DNA of 46,171 bases from a virus. Location: positions 1 through 46,171 of IMG/VR virus record IMGVR_UViG_3300044712_002693. One strand, written 5' to 3'. This document shows positions 39,296 to 45,959 of the stretch, one piece after another. The position numbers were made by a program, and so were the translations under genes. Every line of letters starts with the position of its first letter. Position 1 is the first letter of the stretch. The notes under the pieces are model-generated. The model did not search any database, was not told the DNA's origin, and saw nothing but the letters and a program-made list of their open reading frames with translations.

Positions 39296-39964
39296 ATGGC
39301 TGAACAACAAGACTTCCGCAACATGACCGCCGACTCTGTTGGCAAAGACCTGCTCGGCGCGTTGCTGGCTGAAATCAAGCTGCTGCCGGATCCGTGGCAG
39401 AAGCTATCCAAGGCCAAGCAAGACGACATCATTGACCGCCTGCGCGACCGCGTCACCTCCAACGTCAAGATGGCCGTGCATCTGCTGGCCGCCGAGGGCC
39501 GCGTGACGATTGCCGGCGACCTCGACCAGATCACCATCAAAGATGGGGTGAAAGCGGTAGTGAAGTTCGGTACCGGTGCCGAAAACCTGCACGAACTGTA
39601 CGACGTGGCCGGCAAGGCGATCCTGCTGGTGGTTGCCAATGCAGCGGACCACACAGTCGGCATGAATGAGGTGACTGGCGAATCCGACCAGCGCGCCATG
39701 GACCTCGGCCACGAATACAAGCCGAACAGCGACGGTGATGGCATGGACGGTGGCGGTGTGATCGAGGGCGAAGTGCTTGGCCTGCCGTCTCCGGATCAGG
39801 TAAAGCCGAGCGAAGAGGAACTGGACGCTGCCTTCGATCAGGGCTACTCCGCAGCCGAGGCCGGAAAACCTGAGAGCGAGTGCCCGGTCATCCGTCACGA
39901 ACTGGTCAAAGAGTGGATTCGCGGCTGGAAGTCATTTCACGAAGAAAACGAGAAGGCCGCCTGA
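39296..39964 (+). CDS. Phage protein with C-terminal Rmf-like domain
   Basis: A 222-residue protein. The N-terminal part (LLGALLAEIKLLPDPWQKLS, then VKMAVHLLAAEGRVTIAGDL) is a conserved phage domain of unknown role. The C-terminal 45 residues (FDQGYSAAEAGKPESECPVI, then EWIRGWKSFHEE) match the pattern GY.A..AG....CP....W..GW of ribosome modulation factor and CrpP-like small proteins. It has an AGGAGA ribosome binding site. The C-terminal similarity suggests nucleic acid or ribosome binding. Confidence 0.7.
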   Translation: MAEQQDFRNMTADSVGKDLLGALLAEIKLLPDPWQKLSKAKQDDIIDRLRDRVTSNVKMAVHLLAAEGRVTIAGDLDQITIKDGVKAVVKFGTGAENLHELYDVAGKAILLVVANAADHTVGMNEVTGESDQRAMDLGHEYKPNSDGDGMDGGGVIEGEVLGLPSPDQVKPSEEELDAAFDQGYSAAEAGKPESECPVIRHELVKEWIRGWKSFHEENEKAA

Positions 39965-39966
39965 TC

Positions 39967-40266
39967 ATGGAAGCTTATCGCCACAACCGCATGACCATCG
40001 AGTTGCACAACGACGAAATGGACACCATGCGCGAAATTCTGCGCCTCGCCCATGAGCGCCTTATCAATGCGCCACTCATTCAGATGAAAGGCTCGCCGCT
40101 CGAACGCCAAGCCTGCCTTGTCGGCCCGGAGTTGTTCCGCGCCAAGGACATGATTGAAAAGCTCGGAAAGCACCTTGGCATTGAGTTGCCGATGGATGCA
40201 AAGCCGGGTAACGAACCCGAGCACGTTTACATCTGTTTCGAGATTATAAACGAGGTGAAAAAGTGA
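39967..40266 (+). CDS. Small helical protein, unknown function
   Basis: A 99-residue protein (MTIELHNDEMDTMREILRLA, HERLINAPLIQMKGSPLERQ, AKDMIEKLGKHLGIELPMDA). It is helical and has no recognised domain. The stop overlaps the GTG of the next gene (GTGA), so it is likely co-translated with the ATPase. Confidence 0.65.
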   Translation: MEAYRHNRMTIELHNDEMDTMREILRLAHERLINAPLIQMKGSPLERQACLVGPELFRAKDMIEKLGKHLGIELPMDAKPGNEPEHVYICFEIINEVKK

Positions 40267-42098
40267 AAATCCAATCCATCACCACAAGCAACTTCCTCGG
40301 CTCCCGCGCCGTCGAGTTGCGCCTGAACAAGCAGGTCGCTCTGATCGCCGGGAAGAACTTCGCCGGTAAGAGCAGCATTCAGGAGGCCGTCCGCATGGCC
40401 CTGACCGGCGAGACTGTCCGCGTTGATCTTAAAAAGGACTATGCCGCGCTGATCACCGAGGGGCAGGAGTCTGGCTTTGCGGCCATTGAAACCACGAACG
40501 CTGGTTTCGAGGCTGTTCTGCCTTCCGGCAAGGGAAACCACAGCGACAACGCCGCGCTTTCCTACGTCCTCGACGCCCAGCGCTTCGCCAAGATGGCCGA
40601 GAACGACCGCCGCCAGTTCCTTTTCGGGCTGATGGGCGTAAAACTCGACAGCGACAACATCCGCCGTCGCCTGATTGATCGCCTGTTCGGCAAGTCTCAG
40701 ATGTTGGACGCCGATACCAAGCGCATAGACCAGATCGCCCCGATCCTTCGCGCCGGCTTTGATGCGGCGGCCAAGGAAGCCGCCAGCAAGGCACGCGACT
40801 CCAAGTCCAGCTACAAGACGGCAACCGGTGGCGACACCTGGGGCAATGAGAAGGGCGGAAAGTGGCAACCGGCCGCGCTTCCTGACGAAGCCAACAAGGC
40901 ACAGAACCGCCACGATAACGCCAAGGAAAAGCTGATCGAGGCCGACAAGGAACTGGCTGCCGCGCAACAGGAACTCGGCGCGGCCAAATCTGCACAGCGC
41001 CAGGCGCACGAAGCCGAGACAAAGCGCCTCGAACTGCACAACATGGCTAGCAACGTCGAACGCTACGCCACGAAGCTAAACCTCGACACCGCCGAACTGG
41101 TGGCATGGGAACAGAAGGTAGCCGACTGCAAGGCAAAGGCCGGCGTCGCCAAGCCTGACCCGAAAGAGCCCGGTGAATTCCTGCTGCGTGGGCTGGCCGC
41201 CGTAACCGATGAATTTCTTGTCATCGCCCGCTCTTTCCCCGATCCGTTCGATGACGAACTGGTCAACCGTGCCGAGACACACCTTGCCGAGTACAAGAAG
41301 TTGCACGGCTGGCCGCACAAGAAGGATGACCAACCCGATCGGGAAGCCATCGCCAAGCTGCCAGAGTACGAAAACGCCCTGAAGCTGATGCAGAGCTCCG
41401 TCGCTAACAGCAAGCGTAACCTTGAAGCGGCACAGAAGGCGGCCGAGCAGTTGAAGGAACTGGACGGGCTAAAGGCAAACGCCAACACCGACGAAGCAGA
41501 ATCCAAGGTCGCCGACCTGAAAGCGAAGCGCGACGCCTGGCTGGCCGACGTCACCAAGTACCGCGACATCGCCGAGCAGTTCAGCCGCCGTCAAGCGGCA
41601 ATCGATCAGGTCGCCAAGCTTCACGCCGACGTTCTGGCATGGACGGCGATTGCCGACGCGCTGGCACCGGATGGCATCCCGGCCGAATTGCTGGCCGAGG
41701 CTCTTGAGCCGATCAATCACCGGCTTGCGGTGACGGCGGGCGACGCTCAATGGGACCGCATCGAAATCATGCCCGACATGCAGATCATCGCCGCACTGCA
41801 TGGCCGCCCCTACGCCTTGCTGTCCGAGTCTGAGAAGTGGCGCGCCGACGCGATGATTGCCGAGGCTGTGTCGCATATCGCTGGCTTGAAACTGCTGGTT
41901 CTCGACCGCTTCGACGTTCTAGATCTCAACGGCCGAGAGGACTTGCTTTACTGGCTCGACGGCATGGCCGCAGCCGGAGAAATCGACACCGCTCTTATCT
42001 TCGGCACGCTCAAGGCGCTGCCAACGCTCAACTTCGACAACATCGAGGCGTTCTGGATCGAAAACGGCGTATCCGGCCAGATGAAGGAGGCGGCGTGA
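40263..42098 (+). CDS. SbcC/Rad50-like ATPase
   Basis: A 611-residue ABC-type ATPase. Walker A is GKNFAGKS (residues 30-37). Central residues about 190-460 are charged and helical, with coiled-coil character (ANKAQNRHDNAKEKLIEADK, AKRDAWLADVTKYRDIAEQF). A signature-like LSESEKWRADAMI precedes Walker B LLVLDRFDVLD. The start is GTG at 40263. The family joins DNA ends or holds strands; here it probably supports phage recombination. No SbcD nuclease is seen. Confidence 0.85.
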   Translation: MKIQSITTSNFLGSRAVELRLNKQVALIAGKNFAGKSSIQEAVRMALTGETVRVDLKKDYAALITEGQESGFAAIETTNAGFEAVLPSGKGNHSDNAALSYVLDAQRFAKMAENDRRQFLFGLMGVKLDSDNIRRRLIDRLFGKSQMLDADTKRIDQIAPILRAGFDAAAKEAASKARDSKSSYKTATGGDTWGNEKGGKWQPAALPDEANKAQNRHDNAKEKLIEADKELAAAQQELGAAKSAQRQAHEAETKRLELHNMASNVERYATKLNLDTAELVAWEQKVADCKAKAGVAKPDPKEPGEFLLRGLAAVTDEFLVIARSFPDPFDDELVNRAETHLAEYKKLHGWPHKKDDQPDREAIAKLPEYENALKLMQSSVANSKRNLEAAQKAAEQLKELDGLKANANTDEAESKVADLKAKRDAWLADVTKYRDIAEQFSRRQAAIDQVAKLHADVLAWTAIADALAPDGIPAELLAEALEPINHRLAVTAGDAQWDRIEIMPDMQIIAALHGRPYALLSESEKWRADAMIAEAVSHIAGLKLLVLDRFDVLDLNGREDLLYWLDGMAAAGEIDTALIFGTLKALPTLNFDNIEAFWIENGVSGQMKEAA

Positions 42099-42268
42099 GG
42101 ATTCTCAAGCACCCGATACATGAAAAGTGGTGGTGGTACTTCTGCCCGACCACGATTGCCGCGCGGATCCGTGCCCTCGGCTCTGATGACCGCCTCGGCG
42201 TGATCTGGGTCCGTCCGCTCAACAAGGACGAGACCGAACAAGTTAATAAATTGATGGGAGTTGCTTAA
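42095..42268 (+). CDS. 57-residue protein before target gene 2
   Basis: A 57-residue protein (MRILKHPIHEKWWWYFCPTT, RIRALGSDDRLGVIWVRPLN, KDETEQVNKLMGVA). It starts with GTG overlapping the ATPase stop (GTGA). Function and family are unknown. The Trp-rich start is unusual. Confidence 0.6.
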   Translation: MRILKHPIHEKWWWYFCPTTIAARIRALGSDDRLGVIWVRPLNKDETEQVNKLMGVA

Positions 42269-42270
42269 TC

Positions 42271-42969
42271 ATGAAAAACGATTGCTTTGTATATGTTCCA
42301 GAAACGACTCTGCCGAACGGAACTATCGTCCCGGCGTTCCATGTTGGCCAATATGCCTGCACCAAAGGCGAAGAAGGGAAAGCTGCTGTTTCGCCCAGCG
42401 CCGCACCATGGGTTCGAATCAATTTTGCCGAGGCAAAAGAGGCGTGCGAGAAGGCTGGTTACAAACTCATCACCGAACTGCAATGGCTGGCCATCGCCTG
42501 GAACGCTTCACAGCAGGCGTGCAACTGGACGAAGGGCGAAGTCGGCAAGGGAAAACTGTTCCGTGGCATCCGCAATGGCAATTACAGCAGCGCCCAGCCG
42601 GGCAACGTTGAGCCGGCAGACCATAAGGAACGCCGCTGGCTGACCTTGTCGAGCGGTGAGCGCATTTGCGACATGAACGGAAACGTCTGGCAGTGGGTAT
42701 TCGATAACGTCCAAGGCAACGATGACGGCCTGATCGCCAAGGCATTCGACAAGGAATCGCCGTCGATTGCTGCCGCGCCCTACCCGAGCGAAGAGAAGGG
42801 AATGGGCTGGCGACCGTCCTCTGGTTCAAATTGGTCCGGGAATGCGCTCATCCGGGGCGGCTACTGGTGCTCCGAGTCGGATGCCGGCGCGTTCAATCTC
42901 AACAGCGACTGGCCCGGCGACCGCAGCGGCGACGTCGGCTTCCGCTGCACCAAACCCATTGGCCTCTGA
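42271..42969 (+). CDS. DGR target protein 2 with FGE-like C-type lectin domain
   Basis: A 232-residue protein made only of the FGE-like C-type lectin domain (TLPNGTIVPAFHVGQYACTK, YKLITELQWLAIAWNASQQA, RICDMNGNVWQWVFDN). It lacks the extra N-terminal domain of target 1. The last 45 codons carry VR2 and end GFRCTKPIGL, identical to target 1. GGGAG precedes the ATG. There is no signal peptide. It lies directly in front of the accessory gene, the TR and the reverse transcriptase. Confidence 0.92.
   Translation: MKNDCFVYVPETTLPNGTIVPAFHVGQYACTKGEEGKAAVSPSAAPWVRINFAEAKEACEKAGYKLITELQWLAIAWNASQQACNWTKGEVGKGKLFRGIRNGNYSSAQPGNVEPADHKERRWLTLSSGERICDMNGNVWQWVFDNVQGNDDGLIAKAFDKESPSIAAAPYPSEEKGMGWRPSSGSNWSGNALIRGGYWCSESDAGAFNLNSDWPGDRSGDVGFRCTKPIGL
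42833..42947 (+). repeat. DGR variable repeat VR2
   Basis: 115 bp aligning with the TR at 43904-44018 without gaps. All 9 differences are at TR adenines and all are changed to G. Changed codons include TAC to TGC, AAT to GAT, AAC to AGC or GAC, and GAC to GGC. Confidence 0.94.
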
Positions 42970-42979
42970 TCCCTGGCTT

Positions 42980-43004
42980 CCGGTCACTGCGCAGCGGTGA
43001 CCGG
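42980..43004. repeat. Hairpin after VR2
   Basis: CCGGTCACTGC (42980-42990) pairs with GCGGTGACCGG (42994-43004) around GCA, with one T-G pair. It begins 33 bases after VR2. No T run follows. Confidence 0.75.
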
Positions 43005-43031
43005 ACAAACCAACCCAAACACTGAGAAATC

Positions 43032-43877
43032 ATGAGCGAAGCACCAACCAAAGAAGAACAGACCGAGTTTTCAATCCGAGCCTTCCGATGCGTCGAGGTT
43101 GGCCTTGGTCAAGCTGACCCGACAGCGGCCATTGCCGCCAAGTTGGAAGCGAAGAATCCGGGGCACCTGGTTCTGGTTCAGGCTGGCAAGTTCCTGCATG
43201 GGTTTGATCGCACGGCCTATGCGCTGAACGTGCTGAAGCAGTACAAAATGAAGTTGGTCGGAACAGCGGAAGAGCCGCGCCTTCGTGTTGGATTTCCGGT
43301 CGGGAATTTCAAACGCCGACTATGGTCAATGGTCGCTGACTTCGGCATTCCCTATGTCGTTGCGCTCGGCACGCAGGCAGAAGGCCACACGGTATATGTA
43401 TCCGAGCAACCGGCCGGCAATGTTTCGGTACTGGATTCCGTCTCTGACCTGGTGGTTCATGAGGTCATCACCGAACTGAAGCAACGCGGTGAATTGAACA
43501 AAGCTGCCGCCAAGCAACTGTTGGCCACTCCGGACACTTCCGGATTTGCGCTTAAGTCGCAGGCACAAGACCTCGACACTCAAATTTTGCAGGACATCAT
43601 CAAGTTGCCACGTGACCTGCGCTGTACCTACGGAGAGAATCTGCGCGCCTGCATGGCGAGAATCATCCGCGCCATCTTTGCCTTTGGTTTGGAAGAGAAC
43701 AAGCCGGCCCTGTTGCGCAGTCTGTCGGCAGATGTGGATTGCCTCAAGCACTACCTGACTCAGGCTCCAAGGCTAAACCTGCACAAGTCGTTCTCGTTCG
43801 AACATCGTGTCGGTTTAGCCGTTGAGCTTGGCAAGCTTGTTGGCGGACTGATTAAGTCCCATCAGGTGCAGCCATGA
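43032..43877 (+). CDS. MutS domain I-Avd fusion, DGR accessory protein
   Basis: A 281-residue protein with two parts. Residues about 33-125 (LVLVQAGKFLHGFDRTAYAL, MKLVGTAEEPRLRVGFPVGN) align with MutS domain I. The Phe of the mismatch-reading Phe-X-Glu motif is kept (Phe54) but the Glu is His56. Residues about 180-278 (KLPRDLRCTYGENLRACMAR, ALLRSLSADVDCLKHYLTQA, VELGKLVGGLIKS) match the Avd four-helix accessory protein that binds the DGR RNA and the reverse transcriptase. Its stop overlaps ATG 43874. It should help priming or copying of the TR. Confidence 0.82.
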   Translation: MSEAPTKEEQTEFSIRAFRCVEVGLGQADPTAAIAAKLEAKNPGHLVLVQAGKFLHGFDRTAYALNVLKQYKMKLVGTAEEPRLRVGFPVGNFKRRLWSMVADFGIPYVVALGTQAEGHTVYVSEQPAGNVSVLDSVSDLVVHEVITELKQRGELNKAAAKQLLATPDTSGFALKSQAQDLDTQILQDIIKLPRDLRCTYGENLRACMARIIRAIFAFGLEENKPALLRSLSADVDCLKHYLTQAPRLNLHKSFSFEHRVGLAVELGKLVGGLIKSHQVQP

Positions 43878-43903
43878 TGTTCAACGAAGGGGGATTTCTG
43901 GAA

Positions 43904-44018
43904 GGTCCGGAAATGCGCTCATCCGGGGCGGCTACTGGTACTCCGAGTCGAATGCCGGCGCGTTCAATCTCAACAACGACTGGCCCGACAACCGCAACGA
44001 CAACGTCGGCTTCCGCTG
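43904..44018 (+). repeat. DGR template repeat (TR)
   Basis: 115 bp, 24 adenines, located between the accessory gene and the reverse transcriptase. It matches VR1 and VR2 from GGTCCGG to GTCGGCTTCCGCTG. Two adenines just before it (43902 and 43903) may also be part of it. After the match it reads ACCCAAGGAT where the VRs read CACCAAACCC. In the VR frame the TR ends with TGA. Its transcript is the RNA copied with adenine errors. Confidence 0.94.
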
Positions 44019-44152
44019 ACCCAAGGATTTCATGTTTAGACGCTGGGCACGCCCACGGAAAGCTTCTTCTTGGTCGAAATCTTCCTGAAGCAATCGCTTC
44101 AAAAGCAAGGCAACACGCCCAGCCGGGAACCGCCACGGGGCCTGCTGGCGCC

Positions 44153-45151
44153 GTGGCGGAACACGGTAGTGATTTCTACAACCTGACGACACTTGTCAAC
44201 CTTCACGCATGCTGGATCAAGGCCAGACGTAACAAGGGAAACAGGGAGCGCATCCAGCGCTTTGCTCAAGATCCGCTGCACTATCTGAGCATCATTCAGG
44301 AACGACTGCGCAGCCGAACCTATTCCTTCGGCCCGTACCGCAGCTTCACTGTTCGAGAGAAGAAATTCCGGTTCGTGATTGATGCGCCGATGAAGGATCG
44401 CATTGTCCATTGGATGCTCTACGACTACCTGCTGCCAATCTGGCAGACGCGCTTCATCCATGACACCTACGGAAACCTTCCCGGGCGCGGCACGCTGGCT
44501 GCCATCAACCGCCTGGCCGACTTCTGCCGGCGACCGGCGGCGCGCTGGGTGCTGCAACTCGACATCTCGAAATATTTCTATTCGGTCGGCCATGACCTGC
44601 TGAAAGCTCGGGCACTGCGATTCATCGGCGACCACGACGTGCGCCAATTGGTTATTGCGTTGATCGATTCTTGGCGCACCGACGACCGTTACGACGATCT
44701 GTTCCCGGCCGATAGCGCCTACCGGAAGACGGCGGCAAAGGGCATGCCCATCGGCAATCTGTCATCGCAGCTATTCGCGAACATCTTCCTCAACGACTTC
44801 GATCACTGGGTAAAGGAAACCCTGCGCGTTCGGCATTACATCCGCTACGTCGACGACATGGTTATCGTCGCCGAGAGCAAGGAGGCGGCCGAGGAAATCG
44901 GCCGGGCCATCGTCGAGAAGCTGGCAGCCGACGGCATGACCATCCACCCCAAGAAAATCTGCTTGGCGCCGGTTGCCGCCGGCATCCCATTCCTCGGCTA
45001 CGTGGTGTGGCCGAATCACATCTCGGCGGGGCGCTACGTGCGCTCCCGCTTTCTTCACAGACTCAGGCAGCACGAAACCGGCGGTTACGACCGAACGGAG
45101 AGCTTGCAGTCATATCGGGCCATGCTTGGCCATACAGGAGCAACACGATGA
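44153..45151 (+). CDS. DGR reverse transcriptase
   Basis: A 332-residue retroelement reverse transcriptase if started at GTG 44153. It has the DGR N-terminus (DFYNLTTLVNLHACWIKARR), motif A LQLDISKYF (Asp137), the DGR hallmark IGNLSSQ (200-206) instead of the usual QG...SP, and catalytic YVDD (232-235). The end SLQSYRAMLGHTGATR is typical. An open frame reaches back to ATG 43874, which overlaps the stop of the accessory gene and would put the TR in the coding region. No strong ribosome binding site is seen before the GTG. The stop overlaps the dUTPase ATG. Confidence 0.92.
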   Translation: MAEHGSDFYNLTTLVNLHACWIKARRNKGNRERIQRFAQDPLHYLSIIQERLRSRTYSFGPYRSFTVREKKFRFVIDAPMKDRIVHWMLYDYLLPIWQTRFIHDTYGNLPGRGTLAAINRLADFCRRPAARWVLQLDISKYFYSVGHDLLKARALRFIGDHDVRQLVIALIDSWRTDDRYDDLFPADSAYRKTAAKGMPIGNLSSQLFANIFLNDFDHWVKETLRVRHYIRYVDDMVIVAESKEAAEEIGRAIVEKLAADGMTIHPKKICLAPVAAGIPFLGYVVWPNHISAGRYVRSRFLHRLRQHETGGYDRTESLQSYRAMLGHTGATR

Positions 45152-45594
45152 AACTCAAGATCAAGAAGCTGCGCCCGGGCGCGGTAATTCCGAAGTACGC
45201 CACAGAAGGCGCCGCCTGCTTTGACCTGTGTGCGGTAATCAACGAGATAAAGCCGGTACCTGTTTTTGCTGGACAGCCGGTGACATTTGCCACCGGCCTA
45301 TCTTTTGAGATTCCGGAGGGCTGGGTGATGCTGATCTTTTCCCGCAGCGGCCATGGATTCAATAGTGGTGTTCGGCTCGCGAACTGCACCGGGGTCATCG
45401 ATTCCGACTACCGTGGCGAGGTCGGAGTAAAGCTGACAAAGGATCAGGATGCGGTCGGAGCATTCGAGGTGCGCAACGGCGACCGCATCGCCCAGGCAAT
45501 GCTTGTGCAAGTTCCGCTGGTCGAACTGGTCGAGGTCGAAGAACTCTCCAACACAGAGCGCGGCACCGGCGGATTTGGGAGCACTGGTAAATGA
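45148..45594 (+). CDS. dut: dUTPase
   Basis: A 148-residue trimeric dUTP diphosphatase that keeps uracil out of new DNA. Conserved motifs are FSRSGHGFNSGV (motif 2), GVIDSDYRGEV (motif 3), GDRIAQAMLV (motif 4) and RGTGGFGSTG (motif 5). The ATG overlaps the reverse transcriptase stop (ATGA), so the enzyme is made together with it. Confidence 0.95.
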   Translation: MKLKIKKLRPGAVIPKYATEGAACFDLCAVINEIKPVPVFAGQPVTFATGLSFEIPEGWVMLIFSRSGHGFNSGVRLANCTGVIDSDYRGEVGVKLTKDQDAVGAFEVRNGDRIAQAMLVQVPLVELVEVEELSNTERGTGGFGSTGK

Positions 45595-45959
45595 GCCTAG
45601 TCGCATCAACCCTGTTCCGGCACGAGTACGTCCCACCGGCAAACCTAACCCTGCGCAAGATCGACCAAGACGAGATAGACCGCAAGCGGCGTGAAGCGGC
45701 CAAGGCGGCGCAGAGAGATGCGGCATTGGCGTTGCGCGTTCCAATGAAGGAAAAGACCCGGCGCGAGATCGTCTCGGCGATCCGCGAGGGTCATCTGACG
45801 ATGGACTCCATTTCGTTGCGGACAGGCCTGGCCAAGACGACGGTCATGAACCACCTGAATGAGTTGCTCGAAGAGAAGGTGGTGACGGCCGATAAGCGCA
45901 AGGCGCCTTTTGTTTTTCGAATGGGCCGAAAGGCTGAATCTATCGAGGTTACGAAATGA
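45591..45959 (+). CDS. Winged helix-turn-helix regulator
   Basis: A 122-residue protein. The C-terminal half has a winged-helix pattern (EIVSAIREGHLTMDSISLRT, LAKTTVMNHLNELLEEKVVT, FVFRMG). The N-terminal half is charged (LTLRKIDQDEIDRKRREAAK). It starts with ATGA overlap. Probably a transcription regulator at the end of the operon. Confidence 0.75.
   Translation: MSLVASTLFRHEYVPPANLTLRKIDQDEIDRKRREAAKAAQRDAALALRVPMKEKTRREIVSAIREGHLTMDSISLRTGLAKTTVMNHLNELLEEKVVTADKRKAPFVFRMGRKAESIEVTK

Noticed and set aside
40227-41039. Minus-strand 270-codon frame opposite the SbcC-like ATPase
   Set aside because: Antisense to a gene with clear Walker motifs; composition is typical of reverse-strand shadows.
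44032-44088. Small frame starting MFRRWARPRK between TR and reverse transcriptase
   Set aside because: Only 18 codons, wrong frame for the enzyme and no ribosome binding site. The region more likely is part of the DGR RNA.
43861-45151. Retron or group II intron instead of a DGR
   Set aside because: The enzyme has the DGR signature IGNLSSQ, and a TR/VR pair with adenine-specific changes is present. No msr/msd-like folded RNA or intron ends are seen.
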